This document shows, piece by piece, positions 1 through 8,961 of a stretch of DNA of 64,000 nt. The stretch spans positions 1-64,000 of the forward strand of contig CAZICM010000049.1 in NCBI GenBank assembly GCA_964537685.1, written 5' to 3'. The DNA comes from CAZICM01 sp964537685 (GTDB taxonomy: Bacteria > Myxococcota_A > Polyangia > Polyangiales > Polyangiaceae). The notes beneath the pieces were generated by a model. It saw nothing but the letters and a program-made list of their open reading frames with translations. It was not told the DNA's origin and ran no database searches. Position 1 is the stretch's first letter. The number at the start of each line of letters is the position of its first letter. The position numbers and the translations under genes are program-made.

Positions 1-279
1 CCGCGATCCATAGTGAATCGATAGCTCCGGCTTAAATCCGCCCCGGCCATCCGGCGTCCATAGCGGCAGACTCCAAATATATTCGCCGCTTGCGCTAACC
101 GTCCCCGAGCCCCCCAAATATCCGATTCCCGAACTCGATATCACCGTATCCGAAGGCAAAATCGGCCCGGGAATCGTTGGATCAACAACCGGCCCAGTAT
201 CGGCCCATGCAACCCGAACTCCCGCCATCCAACACAGAACAAAAACAAAAAATATTAAAAACCTGAATGAACGTTCCAT
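1..279 (-). CDS. RHS/SpvB-type secreted protein, N-terminal part (cut by window edge)
   Basis: The first 93 residues of a gene that continues leftward out of the window. Residues 1-26 form a signal peptide (short basic start, long hydrophobic run, AWA-D cleavage-like site). It is followed by a Pro-rich linker and then a segment with the pattern G..YLGGSGTVSASGEY.W.LPLW.P.GRGGF.PELSIHYGS. That resembles the opening of SpvB/TcdB/YD-repeat proteins, where a Gly-rich strand leads into 'PI.VPPGR.G..P.L.L.Y.S'. These families are large secreted or cell-wall-associated RHS-like proteins. The start ATG at 279 is the only Met ahead of the hydrophobic run; I see no strong Shine-Dalgarno. The assignment rests on this short motif alone. 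Confidence 0.6.
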   Translation of the reverse strand, partial: MERSFRFLIFFVFVLCWMAGVRVAWADTGPVVDPTIPGPILPSDTVISSSGIGYLGGSGTVSASGEYIWSLPLWTPDGRGGFKPELSIHYGSR

Positions 280-399
280 CCATCCAGACTACGCAGCGCC
301 CAAAACCCACCTCAACACCAAAAGCTCCCACCTCGGACAAACAACGTCCAACTCCATCGGCACGGGCGAAACCCAGCTTGAAACCCTGTACAAAAGCGG

Positions 400-432
400 A
401 AGCGCCGCGCGAGAATGATCGGCACGGCGCTT
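400..432 (-). terminator. Candidate intrinsic terminator of the 472-1098 lipoprotein gene
   Basis: Perfect 8-bp inverted repeat AAGCGCCG / CGGCGCTT with a 17-nt loop, about 40 bp downstream of the lipoprotein stop codon. On the minus strand the stem is followed by CCGCTTTTG, a short T-run. The long loop and short T tract make this a weak call. Confidence 0.35.
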
Positions 433-471
433 ATTCAGTTGGCAATATGGGATTATGGCGGGAAATAATAA

Positions 472-1098
472 TCAGGGAAGTGAAGGCTCAAACTCGACAG
501 GATTCATCGGCGCCCCCTCGTTCACTACGCCACCGCTCATCCAATACACAAAACGGGCTTCCGGTTTCCCGTCCAGCATCACCTCAAGCCTTAAAATCGC
601 TCCCGGCGCCGCCTTGATCCGCATCCCGTCCGTGTCCGATGCCGTCTCCGCATGCAATACCGCCTGCGTCGCCTCCACCACCTTCAGCGTGTCCGCCCCT
701 TCAACTCCGTCCGACTCCACCAACTCAAAGGTCCCTGCCTTCAACGAAGCCGTTAGATCAAAGGTGCATACCGCCGCAGATACGTTGGTGTCGCAGGTCG
801 TCCGAATATTCCATTCGCCCCCGCTCATGTATTCAACCATCACACCCACACCCTCGCCCGGAGCCGCGTTCAACGTCGCGTCCGTGTCGATCTTCATCGG
901 CCCCTCGGGCGGCTGAACCACCGGAGGCGCCGGCGTGGTCGGCTCGGTCATCACCATATGCTGACCACCGTTATCGTCGTCATCGTCCTCGATGATGATG
1001 CAGCCTGGCATCGCAAGAAGCGAGACGCCCGCCGCCGCGAGAACCAATGACCACAGTGAGCGTGAACGAAGTGTTACAGGAGAATTGTTCTGGCGCAT
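472..1098 (-). CDS. Hypothetical lipoprotein
   Basis: A 208-residue predicted lipoprotein. After a basic N-terminus and a hydrophobic core there is a lipobox-like LLAMPGC, then an acidic stretch (EDDDDDN) that would act as a spacer from the membrane. The rest is polar with scattered Cys and no family I recognise. The ATG at 1098 is preferred over the upstream GTG at 1107 because GAAGGAG lies about 8 nt upstream of it. The gene is monocistronic between the RHS-like gene and the DUF6600 gene, all on the minus strand. The function is unknown. Confidence 0.7.
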   Translation of the reverse strand: MRQNNSPVTLRSRSLWSLVLAAAGVSLLAMPGCIIIEDDDDDNGGQHMVMTEPTTPAPPVVQPPEGPMKIDTDATLNAAPGEGVGVMVEYMSGGEWNIRTTCDTNVSAAVCTFDLTASLKAGTFELVESDGVEGADTLKVVEATQAVLHAETASDTDGMRIKAAPGAILRLEVMLDGKPEARFVYWMSGGVVNEGAPMNPVEFEPSLP

Positions 1099-1174
1099 GA
1101 TCCGCACTCCTTCAATCTATTGTCCCATTAAGTCCGGTGAGCATTGGCCGTGTGTTTGGCAAAATGCGCGCCGT

Positions 1175-2737
1175 TTATTTTCGCTTCGATGAGCTCGATG
1201 AGCTCGACTTTGAACTGGATGAACTCGATTTCGAGCCGGATGAACTCGATTTCGAACCGGATACGCTCGGTTTGGGGCTGCTAGGTGCGCTTCGCACCGT
1301 GGGCGCGCTCCTCGGGGCCGGCGAGCTTTTTACGGCGGGCGCGGGCTGACGAGGCACCGTTACGCTGTTGTTGCTGCGCGGCGGCTGGGGCGTCACGCTG
1401 GGGCGGCTGTTGGTGGGCGGCCTGGGCGTCGTGCGGGAAGGCACGCTGTGCGAAGGCGCCTTGTTGAAATTCGGGTTGCGCTCAAAGGTAGGCTTGGAAT
1501 GGCCTCCTCCACCGCTAAAGAAAGGCGTGCTGGGCGTCCGGTCGGCCGGCGTTCGCACTTGACCGCGCGGCGTTGAAGGTACGCCGGAGGGCATCGGCCT
1601 CGAGGAAGGAAGCCCCTTGCCAAAGGAACGAGGATCGGCCTGACCTCCAAAGCTGGGCGAGCCTCCAGGTGCTCCAACAAAACCTCTCGAGATCGGAGGC
1701 TGGGCTTTGGCTTTGATCGTGCCGCTGCGCGTGGCATAGGCCGTGGCCCTCGCATCGTGGGCAGCCCGGACTTTAGGCTCGGCACCCGAAGGAATCTGAG
1801 CCTCGGCCAGCGATGGTCCGCGCACATAAGAACCGGCCTTCTTCTTCTCTTCGCCGAGCGCATAGGGCGTGCCTTTCGCGGGCGCCTTCGCTTCCGCCGA
1901 TCCGCCTTGGCCTTCAGGCGCTTTTGCCGCTCCGCCCGCAGGCGTTCCACCCGATACCGCGGCCGGCCTGTATACGCGCGAATGCGCGCCGATCCGCTGA
2001 ACGATATCCCGATCGCGCACGACATAGGTGTGCACATGATGGTGGAACACATGCCGGGTCGGACAGAAGACATAAGCCGCTGAAGGCGTAAACCACAGCG
2101 AATACGCGATTCCGCCGCTCCAATACCAAGCGGGCGGCATCGGCGCCCAGCCGATATAGCCATAATCGCTGGTGCGGAAGACCACCCACGCAGGCGCATA
2201 CACACGCCCCGGAATCCAAGCCCAGCCCCGCCCTCCAATCCACACCCAGCGGCCATAGTGGAAGGGGATGTAGCCCCAATCAAAATCGCTCACCCACAGC
2301 CAATCGCCGTCCGCCGTGTACTCCCAGTGACCGTGGCTCTGATATGGCGCGAAATCGGCGCCTACTACCACCGAACTCGGCACCCATACCGTGCCGTACG
2401 TCCCGTCTTCTTCCCATGTTCCGTGAGCGGCTAAAGGTTCGCGGAAATCGCTGAGCGCGGCCGGATCGGTCTCGGCAAAGGTTTCGTCTTGAGCCGCAGG
2501 TTCGTCGGTCACTTGATCCTGAACCTGAGCCACTTGCGGCCCCGCCTTGGTTTCAGCCGGAGGCGGAAGCTCGTCCGAAGCATAGCCCTTGGGCAAGCCC
2601 GGCGCGTCCGCCAGCGCGGCGCCTGGAATCAGCAGCGAAAGCGCTAGCGCCAGCAGCGAAACCACCCGCGTGCCTCGGGCGGAAGAAGCCGACGCGGAAA
2701 CGGAAAACCTAGGGTGTGAGGGCATGGCGTTCATCAT
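1175..2737 (-). CDS. DUF6600-type exported protein with Ser-rich tail
   Basis: A 520-residue exported protein. A signal peptide (hydrophobic SLLALALSLLIPG, then AALA-D) is followed by an acidic linker. Next come aromatic repeats, with motifs such as YGTVW.P, GHWEYTADGDWLW, YGRWVW and GWAWIPG.VYAPAWV, typical of the DUF6600/YXWGXW-like proteins of delta-proteobacteria. The C-terminal 200 residues are disordered, rich in Pro, Ser, Gly and Arg, and end in SSSSK repeats. I chose the ATG at 2737 because AGGAAG stands 5 nt upstream; the 27 extra residues of the longer reading frame have no signal-peptide character, and a second ATG follows at 2734. The role is unknown; an envelope location is likely. 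Confidence 0.75.
   Translation of the reverse strand: MMNAMPSHPRFSVSASASSARGTRVVSLLALALSLLIPGAALADAPGLPKGYASDELPPPAETKAGPQVAQVQDQVTDEPAAQDETFAETDPAALSDFREPLAAHGTWEEDGTYGTVWVPSSVVVGADFAPYQSHGHWEYTADGDWLWVSDFDWGYIPFHYGRWVWIGGRGWAWIPGRVYAPAWVVFRTSDYGYIGWAPMPPAWYWSGGIAYSLWFTPSAAYVFCPTRHVFHHHVHTYVVRDRDIVQRIGAHSRVYRPAAVSGGTPAGGAAKAPEGQGGSAEAKAPAKGTPYALGEEKKKAGSYVRGPSLAEAQIPSGAEPKVRAAHDARATAYATRSGTIKAKAQPPISRGFVGAPGGSPSFGGQADPRSFGKGLPSSRPMPSGVPSTPRGQVRTPADRTPSTPFFSGGGGHSKPTFERNPNFNKAPSHSVPSRTTPRPPTNSRPSVTPQPPRSNNSVTVPRQPAPAVKSSPAPRSAPTVRSAPSSPKPSVSGSKSSSSGSKSSSSSSKSSSSSSSKRK
1197..1259 (-). repeat. 21-bp in-frame tandem repeat coding the Ser-rich tail
   Basis: Three consecutive 21-bp units (1197-1217, 1218-1238, 1239-1259) of the form GATGAACTCGATTTCGAnCC. 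Read on the minus strand they encode the 7-residue-period Ser/Lys tail of the DUF6600 protein. The unit length is divisible by three, so changes in copy number would keep the frame. Confidence 0.7.
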
Positions 2738-2993
2738 GGGGTCTTCCTGTACTTTGTGCCAGTGTCTCGGCGATGTGCCGGCTGGTCTACCTGAGATGCT
2801 TGCAAGGGCTGTTCCCAACCCGCATGACCTTGGACGTGTGGCCCTTCAAAAATCTGCTCCTCTTTTTTAGGGCCGCCCCACTTTTCCTCGAGCGGGGCTT
2901 TTGATGTGCTCACTCCGGGTTCCAGATCCGTAACCGTTTGTTCGCACTCAATCAGGGTTTGTTGTCATAGCCGGCCGCTGTAAGGTGGGCCTC

Positions 2994-4544
2994 GTGCGAT
3001 TCGGCAGCCGCCCGTTCACGATAGGCATCCTCACGGCCTGTGCGCTTTGTTTTTCTTCGGCACAAGTATCGGCCGATCCACCGCGCAACGGCATTCGTTT
3101 GGATTTGCTTCAGCCTTCGGCGCCCGACAGTGTGTTCCGGCGGGCTGAAGGTCCGTGGGATTTTTATTCGCCAAAGAGCGCGCGCTATGCGTTTTCGCTG
3201 GGCGCCGAGTACGCGAAAGATCCGCTTCGGGTGGTGGGTGTAGATATTTCAGGCGGAGAACAAGTGCTGGGTTCGGTGGTCGATCACGCGGTGTTTGCGC
3301 GTCTCGCCGCATCGATTGCGCCCACGCCTTTTCTCCGTTTTGATGCGGCGATTCCGGTGGCGCTGGTGGCGGGTGGCGATGCTCAAATAACGAGCTATGG
3401 CGGCGAGCATCCTCTGCCTGCTTCGGCGCCTGGGTTGGGCGATCCCCGCGTGGGTTTGCATATTGCGGCGCTGAACAGCGCGAGCGTGGACATCCTGATC
3501 GGCGGGCATTTCTGGGCGCCTTTGGGAAGCTCGGCAGCCTATATGTCCGATCACCGGTTCCGCGCAGAACTCGATGTGGGCGTTGCGGGCGAGCTGCTAT
3601 CGAAGAAGCTGCTCTACGGCTGCACTGTTCATGTAGCGCCTGGTTTTTTTATGGATCGGGACGGCGATCGGGTGGGTGCGGACTGCGCCGTGCACTACAA
3701 AGTGACGGCGGCTTTGGGCATCGGACTTGAGCCTTCGTTTGCGATGATGACCGATGTGGATCGGGGTGGTGAAGTCCGGAGCTTATGGGTGGCCGAACCG
3801 ATGGCGGGACTGCATTTAAACACCTCATCGCTGAGGGTGGGACTTGCGGCGGGGCCTGGATTTGGAGGCGCGCCGGGCGGTTCTGAGCTGCGGGGGATGC
3901 TGAGTTTGACGTACATCGGCGCGTCATCCGAGGATGTAAAAGAAGCGGTTGTCCAGAAGCCGAAAGATCGCGATCACGATGAGATTCTCGACGAGCAAGA
4001 TGCCTGTCCCGACGAGGCGGGGCCGGCGGCGGCGAACGATCCATCGCGAAATGGATGTCCAGCTCAAGATCAAGATGCGGACGGCGTAAGGGATACAGAC
4101 GATAGCTGTCCAGATCGGGCAGGCATCAAACACACCGACGCGAGGGCGAACGGATGCCCTGACACCGACAACGACAGCGCGCCCGATCCCGTGGATACGT
4201 GTCCGAACGAGCCCGGCGACAAGCCTCAATATTGTCCGAAGTACGCGAGGCTCTCGGGCACCAGCTTTAAGATCAATCCGCCGATCGAGTTCCGGGAAAG
4301 CTCGCTGACGCCCGTGAGCGTGGCGGCGCTGGAAGAGATTGCGGCGACGATGCGGGCGAATCCGAAGTATGAGCAGGTCTCGATAGCGCTCGGCACCAAG
4401 GGCGTGAAGGCCGCGATCTCGGATGCGCGGGCGCAAGAGATTATTTTGATATTCAAGGCGGGTCATTTGGATTCGAACCGCTATGAAGTGGTGTTGAAGG
4501 AAGATGTCCGGGGCGGGAACGTGACGGTGAGGATCAACCGCTAA
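2994..4544 (+). CDS. Outer-membrane protein: beta-barrel-like domain, TSP type-3 repeats, degenerate OmpA domain
   Basis: About 516 residues. A signal peptide (ILTACALCFSSAQVSA) leads into roughly 280 residues of alternating Gly/aromatic strands, as in outer-membrane barrels. Acidic calcium-binding thrombospondin type-3 repeats follow (D.D.ILDEQDACPDE, D.DGVRDTDDSCPD, D.DSAPDPVDTCPNEPG). The final 100 residues resemble an OmpA peptidoglycan-binding domain (INPPIEFRESS.L.P.S...L...A). The canonical TD..G aspartate is absent, although DARAQ retains the second conserved Arg. GTG at 2994 is preferred over GTG at 2985 because AAGGTGG sits at a good distance only for the former. The gene is monocistronic and convergent with the DUF362 gene. 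Confidence 0.75.
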   Translation: MRFGSRPFTIGILTACALCFSSAQVSADPPRNGIRLDLLQPSAPDSVFRRAEGPWDFYSPKSARYAFSLGAEYAKDPLRVVGVDISGGEQVLGSVVDHAVFARLAASIAPTPFLRFDAAIPVALVAGGDAQITSYGGEHPLPASAPGLGDPRVGLHIAALNSASVDILIGGHFWAPLGSSAAYMSDHRFRAELDVGVAGELLSKKLLYGCTVHVAPGFFMDRDGDRVGADCAVHYKVTAALGIGLEPSFAMMTDVDRGGEVRSLWVAEPMAGLHLNTSSLRVGLAAGPGFGGAPGGSELRGMLSLTYIGASSEDVKEAVVQKPKDRDHDEILDEQDACPDEAGPAAANDPSRNGCPAQDQDADGVRDTDDSCPDRAGIKHTDARANGCPDTDNDSAPDPVDTCPNEPGDKPQYCPKYARLSGTSFKINPPIEFRESSLTPVSVAALEEIAATMRANPKYEQVSIALGTKGVKAAISDARAQEIILIFKAGHLDSNRYEVVLKEDVRGGNVTVRINR

Positions 4545-4600
4545 GGCCATCCGCGATCACATAGGACCGCAACATCTTTATTTCTGCGCAGAACAGCGGC

Positions 4601-5707
4601 TCAATGCGGGAAAAGCCGCTGCCAAAGACCAGTGGCGACGAGCGCCCGGTAGACCCACTTCATTGACCACAGCCCAATTCGATAGATGAGATTCCGGGGC
4701 GGAAACATCTTTTGGTCGATCAGCTCCGCCGCCTTGGAATTGACGAGGCCCCAGTTGATGTAGACCTCTTCGCGCCGGTCAATGGAGGCAACCGTCTCGT
4801 CCTTGATGTTCTCCCATGCCACAACATCGGCAAACCGCGTTTCGGTGTCGCCCTTGACGGTGTAGGTTGGCAAGACGCCACCGTGAATCTGTTCGGCCGT
4901 CCGAACAATCATCTTGCATTTTCTGGGGTCGATTCCGGCCCGCTTGCAGATCTCGGTATCGACCGCCACAGGACTCGGGCCGCCAAACAGCATCAAAAGA
5001 GGCCGGCGGTGCGCCACCTTATAGCCCTGGAACCCATCGGAACACATCCACGCGTCGACAAACGCAAAGTGCACGGGGAAGTTGCGCAGCGAGCGCGCGG
5101 TAACGTCGAATACCTCATCGCGCATGTGGTACGAGCGAATCTTGGTGGGGGACGGAAAGCAGCCATACACATTCTTGATCGAGAGCGTCAGGTAATCGTG
5201 TTCGTGTGTCTTGGCCTTGGCGAAGCTGATGCGGAAGTGAGCATCGCGCCACGTCTCGCCAACGAAGTCTCGAAAGATGCGCGGCTTGCCGTCCGCGCCT
5301 AGATATTCATAGGCGTAGGGCTTTGATTCCAGCGTCAGGTCGGCAATCCGATAGCGGCCCTCTGGCCTGTAGCCCACCTTATCGGCAACGAACGCCACTT
5401 CCTGATTTTTAAGCATCATCGAAACGTCGGTTTGCGCCTCGCAGATCGCCAGATGGGTAAAACCAAGCCCGCGAATCGCATCGACAAGCAGCTCCACCAT
5501 CTCCCGGTCGGTGACAATGCAGTCCCAGTCCTTCTGATTGACAAAGACCATGATATTTGGCTTGATCACGATTCGGAAATCGGCCTTTGCAACACCCGAT
5601 CGCTCGTGCGCCCCGAGGAGGGTCCTCTTGAAGTCGGTCAATTCCAGCAGCTTGTCAAAGCTCGCCAGCTTGTCGGTGCCGCGCACGACCGCCACAATCG
5701 AGTCCAT
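4601..5707 (-). CDS. DUF362 domain-containing protein
   Basis: A 368-residue protein matching DUF362. It has the early 'VIKPNIM' strand, the 'HEHDYLTLSIKNVYGCFPS' segment, and the 'FVDAWMCSDGFQGY...GGPSPVAVDTEICKRAGIDP' core in which the family recognises its substrate or cofactor. No CxxC iron-sulfur cluster is visible, unlike DUF362 proteins fused to ferredoxins. The C-terminus carries an aromatic, possibly membrane-associated stretch (NLIYRIGLWSMKWVYRALV). ATG at 5707 has GGAGGGG 7 nt upstream; the longer frame to 5824 would run into the divergent protease gene. The biochemical function of the family is unsettled. Confidence 0.8.
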   Translation of the reverse strand: MDSIVAVVRGTDKLASFDKLLELTDFKRTLLGAHERSGVAKADFRIVIKPNIMVFVNQKDWDCIVTDREMVELLVDAIRGLGFTHLAICEAQTDVSMMLKNQEVAFVADKVGYRPEGRYRIADLTLESKPYAYEYLGADGKPRIFRDFVGETWRDAHFRISFAKAKTHEHDYLTLSIKNVYGCFPSPTKIRSYHMRDEVFDVTARSLRNFPVHFAFVDAWMCSDGFQGYKVAHRRPLLMLFGGPSPVAVDTEICKRAGIDPRKCKMIVRTAEQIHGGVLPTYTVKGDTETRFADVVAWENIKDETVASIDRREEVYINWGLVNSKAAELIDQKMFPPRNLIYRIGLWSMKWVYRALVATGLWQRLFPH

Positions 5708-5768
5708 TTGCCGTCCCCTCCGATGGGAATTAATGGAGTGATTTTCCAGCAAACCAAAGGAGCGGTCA

Positions 5769-6653
5769 ATGCCCGATTCCACGCCTCCAAGCCGCCCCAC
5801 GGACGGCGTCCCCAATGAGATCACGCGGCATCCGCTGCGAACAGCCTTTCAAATCATGGGCCGGTCCATCAGCGGCCCCCTTCGCACCCGCCCCACGCAG
5901 ATCATCCTGATTTCGCTGCTCGGTATGATGGCATGGGGCTTCCACGGCGAGCTCGATCTCCTTCGGTGGCCCACGCTGGCCCCCTTTCTCGGCGGCGTCT
6001 GGCAGGGACCAGGCAGCAATCCGGCGGCGCGGGCCGTGCTCTTGCCCTTCGTACCGTGGGACCAAGAACTCATCGCGTTTTTCGCAGGAGCAATCCTAGT
6101 GGCGGCGATTCCCATCCTGATTGTCAAGGTGGCATGGAAGGAGCGTATCTCCGACTATGGCATGGGGCTACCGCCACCGGGCCGGCGAGCGATAGGGGCA
6201 TGGAGCTTTGTGATTGTGGTGGTGCTCCTGATTGGACCTTTCTGGTACGGCGCCCACAGCGATGTGCAAATGCGAAGCATCTACCCCCTCTATCGGGGCG
6301 GGCTTGGCGGGGCCGGCGCCTTCATCCTCTACGAGCTCACCTATTTCGCATTCTTCCTGGCGATTGAATTTATGTTCCGGGGCTTCCTTTTGTTTGGACT
6401 GGCGCCCCACACCGACGGAACGGCGCGCGAGGGAGAGGCTGCTGGAGCGCTTCCGGTGCGGGCGCTGTGCATTCAATTATTGCCCTATGTGGCGTGGCAC
6501 ATGGGAAAACCCATTGTGGAAGTGTGGGGCACGCCGCTGTGGGGACTGGTCTGCGGAGCCCTGGCATGGTCGAGCCGCTCCATCTGGCCAATCCTGCTCG
6601 CGCACTGGCTGCTCAATGTCTGGATGGACGCGGTAAGCCTGGGCCTTATTTGA
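5769..6653 (+). CDS. CPBP-family intramembrane metalloprotease (CAAX protease/Abi-like)
   Basis: A 294-residue multi-pass membrane protein with the hallmark residues of CPBP proteases. They are E200 and R204 in AIEFMFRGF (a variant of EExxxR with Phe for the second Glu), H244 in YVAWH, and H279 with N283 in LLAHWLLNVW. About six hydrophobic segments surround these motifs. In the family this Glu/His set coordinates a metal within the membrane and cleaves prenylated or other membrane substrates. ATG at 5769 follows AAGGAGCGGTCA. The gene is divergent from the DUF362 gene with only 61 bp between starts, so the two promoters are close. Confidence 0.85.
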   Translation: MPDSTPPSRPTDGVPNEITRHPLRTAFQIMGRSISGPLRTRPTQIILISLLGMMAWGFHGELDLLRWPTLAPFLGGVWQGPGSNPAARAVLLPFVPWDQELIAFFAGAILVAAIPILIVKVAWKERISDYGMGLPPPGRRAIGAWSFVIVVVLLIGPFWYGAHSDVQMRSIYPLYRGGLGGAGAFILYELTYFAFFLAIEFMFRGFLLFGLAPHTDGTAREGEAAGALPVRALCIQLLPYVAWHMGKPIVEVWGTPLWGLVCGALAWSSRSIWPILLAHWLLNVWMDAVSLGLI

Positions 6654-6782
6654 TTTGAAAGCTCCTTCACACGCCCATAGACCTGATAGAAGCTCCCCAT
6701 CAGAGCTTGAAGAACAGCGATCACCCTGCTTTTATCGACCTTCACCCTTGGTTCACACACGGCGTTTGAAGGAGATTTTGGC

Positions 6783-7796
6783 ATGTCAAATCCTACATTG
6801 GCTTCTTGGCAAGGCGTTACACCGGTTTACCTCGGCAACCCAGCGTATAACCAAAACGGCGATACCTACAAGGCCGAGCCCAGCGGACTCACGATTTACA
6901 CCGACGGCAACACCAAATGGCTCTTCATGGTCAGCGACAATGGCATCCTGGCCAAGGCCGCCCTTCCCAGCTCCGGCACCCCCACGGGCACCCTGGATTG
7001 GCAGATCAACCCTACACCCGACGATAGCGACAAAGCCTACGACTATGAGTCGGTTAGCTTTGCCAATGGCAATGTGATGATTGGTGTAGAGGGAGATAGA
7101 GGGGACAGCAACAACCCGACTTCACCCAGCATAAAGCGATTTAATCAAGACAATACAGGGAAAAATAATCAGGCGGGAGCGTTCACGGGGAGCGTCTGGA
7201 CCCTAAATGGCATCGATTTCAACAGCAAGACCAACAAAGGCATGGAGGGCATGACCTTTGTTCCATGGGGATCGTATCCTTCAAGCTGGACGGGCGATGC
7301 TTCGCCCCACTATGGAGGCATTTTCTTTGTCTCGGTTCAGGCGGATTACGCACAAATTTATGTTTATGATCTGGCCCAAGGCGGCGATGGCGGCGATGGC
7401 ACCAACAAGGCGGACTTGGGGGCGACCAGCAATCCATTGACCGTTCCGACGGTGGGCAGTGCCCCGGCAGGCTCGCAGCCGCTGATGTCCGATCTATGTT
7501 TCGACGCGGGATCGGATGCGCTGTATGTGCTCTACGATGGGGGAAAAGATTCACACAATAACAATCTAAGCAATGACTATTTACAAAAACTGAGCATTAG
7601 CACCTCGGACACCACGCCCGCGGCGGGTACGACCGCACCCGCTCCGCTCAGCAAGGTATGGGACTATGAACTGCCATGGCTAAATTGCGAAGGGCTGGCG
7701 ATCGACGGCGATGATTTGTATGTGTCGGTGGACGATGGAGATACGCCGAGCAACAATGGTATTTTTGTGTTGAAGGGTGTTCTTTCGAAATTGTAG
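6783..7796 (+). CDS. Predicted beta-propeller protein (SdiA-regulated/esterase-like type)
   Basis: 337 residues without a signal peptide. Recurrent blade-like motifs are visible: EPSGLTIY, YDYESVSFANGNVMIGVEGDR, GMEGMTFVPWG, LMSDLCFDAGSDALYVLYDGG and NCEGLAIDGDDLYVSVDDG. The pattern 'E(G/S)(L/M).(F/I)' spaced along the chain is that of SdiA-regulated and phytase-like propellers. GGAG lies about 9 nt upstream of ATG 6783. The gene ends 2 bp before the convergent lipoprotein gene. It may be a cytoplasmic or non-classically exported sensor or hydrolase; I cannot assign a substrate. Confidence 0.55.
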   Translation: MSNPTLASWQGVTPVYLGNPAYNQNGDTYKAEPSGLTIYTDGNTKWLFMVSDNGILAKAALPSSGTPTGTLDWQINPTPDDSDKAYDYESVSFANGNVMIGVEGDRGDSNNPTSPSIKRFNQDNTGKNNQAGAFTGSVWTLNGIDFNSKTNKGMEGMTFVPWGSYPSSWTGDASPHYGGIFFVSVQADYAQIYVYDLAQGGDGGDGTNKADLGATSNPLTVPTVGSAPAGSQPLMSDLCFDAGSDALYVLYDGGKDSHNNNLSNDYLQKLSISTSDTTPAAGTTAPAPLSKVWDYELPWLNCEGLAIDGDDLYVSVDDGDTPSNNGIFVLKGVLSKL

Positions 7797-7798
7797 GC

Positions 7799-8815
7799 TT
7801 ATTTGGGAATCCTCGATACGCCCGCGAACCCTGTGAAATAAAGGTTTGCGGCATCGCCCGCAAGAAAGATGGGGCATCCCAGAAGGGCCTGATCGATAGC
7901 GATTTGCTCCACAGGCCCACCCGCAAGCGGCACCTTTGCAATGGCACACTCAGGCAGCGCGAAATACGCATGAGACGCATCGACCACAAGGGTGGATGCC
8001 ATACTCGCCTGACTGGGAGATGTCGCGATTAACGAGGGTTGGCCACCTGCAAGCGGTGCCTTCATCAAGTGCATCGGAAAATCTCCCTCCGTCAGCCAAT
8101 ACAGCGAAACGCCATCCGAAGCAAAGCCCCATCTAGGAGCATTTTGATTGGCCGCGAACACACCAGCCATGCCACCTGCGGCGGGAACCTGTCGGATTTC
8201 ATTGTCGCTAAGCACAGCCCAATACACTTGCCCCCCAGCCACGGCAATACCCGAGGGATAGCCATCCCCGGAGGCAAGCATTTCGGGAGGGCCGCCGGCT
8301 TTTGCGATGCGCATGGTCCTGCCTGGTGACGTATAATCGGTCCAATAGATATGATCTGCATCCACGGCAAGGCCCGAATAGGTTGCATTTTCGGCATCGG
8401 CGACCTTTTGAACTGGACCGCCGGCGGCTGGAACTTTCATGAGGGCATCGCTGGTGATAAAATACACATCGGAACCATCCACCAAAATGGCGGAAGGCGA
8501 ACTTTGACCATTGGCGAGTTCGGCGGCCCCCGATCCATCCAAAGGAACGCGGAAGACTTTACCATTGGGGCCTTGAGCATCGCTAAAGTAGACGTTGTTG
8601 GCATCGACGGCGATACCCCAAGGATTGACGCCCGATCCGGCCGCATCAAAGAGCATGGTAGCGTTACCTGGCATGGCGCCGCCGGCACCGGACGAGCCGC
8701 CCGAGCCTCCCGAGCCGTCCGAGCCTCCGCCTCCTCCGGAGGAGACAGAGCCGCAGGCGGTGAGAAGCGCGAGGGTAACTACAGGAAGAATGGGATTGAG
8801 ATGTGTGGTTTTCAT
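7799..8815 (-). CDS. Beta-propeller lipoprotein
   Basis: A 338-residue lipoprotein. Its lipobox is LALLTAC, followed by a flexible GGGGGSDGSGGSGG linker and a propeller of about six repeats of the type 'I.VD.(N/S).VY(F/W)......(V/I)...PL.GG'. These repeats (GIAVDANNVYFSD, AILVDGSDVYFIT, GLAVDADHIYWTD, GIAVAGGQVYWAV and others) match the DUF5050/NHL-like propellers common in Polyangia. Starts at 8830 (ATG) and 8866 (TTG) are also possible. None has a clear Shine-Dalgarno; 8815 gives the shortest normal lipoprotein signal. The ligand is unknown. Confidence 0.7.
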   Translation of the reverse strand: MKTTHLNPILPVVTLALLTACGSVSSGGGGGSDGSGGSGGSSGAGGAMPGNATMLFDAAGSGVNPWGIAVDANNVYFSDAQGPNGKVFRVPLDGSGAAELANGQSSPSAILVDGSDVYFITSDALMKVPAAGGPVQKVADAENATYSGLAVDADHIYWTDYTSPGRTMRIAKAGGPPEMLASGDGYPSGIAVAGGQVYWAVLSDNEIRQVPAAGGMAGVFAANQNAPRWGFASDGVSLYWLTEGDFPMHLMKAPLAGGQPSLIATSPSQASMASTLVVDASHAYFALPECAIAKVPLAGGPVEQIAIDQALLGCPIFLAGDAANLYFTGFAGVSRIPK

Positions 8816-8908
8816 GGGGGAAGTATACATGGGGGGTGTGCGGAAGGGAAGGGTGAATTTGATCAACGTGCCCGTTGCTTTCTCGTGGACAGAGAATGGT
8901 GGGCAATT

Positions 8909-8942
8909 GGCTTGAGCCGAGGCTCTCCGCTCGGTTTAAGCC
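8909..8942 (-). terminator. Strong stem-loop between two lipoprotein genes, possible terminator
   Basis: A 13-bp stem GGCTTGAGCCGAG / CTCGGTTTAAGCC with an 8-nt loop; the two non-Watson-Crick positions are G-U pairs when read on the plus strand. It lies 20 bp beyond the stop of the upstream minus-strand gene. Neither side has a good T-run, so termination efficiency is uncertain. Confidence 0.4.
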
Positions 8943-8961
8943 CTTTCATGCATCAGCTTCG

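Noticed and set aside
1393..2283. Minus-strand open frame of 296 codons
   Set aside because: Out-of-frame shadow of the DUF6600 gene, Arg-rich composition without domain features.
2875..2902. Terminator-like hairpin GCCCC...GGGGC followed by TTTT
   Set aside because: Only 5 bp of stem, a 14-nt loop, and no plus-strand gene upstream to terminate.
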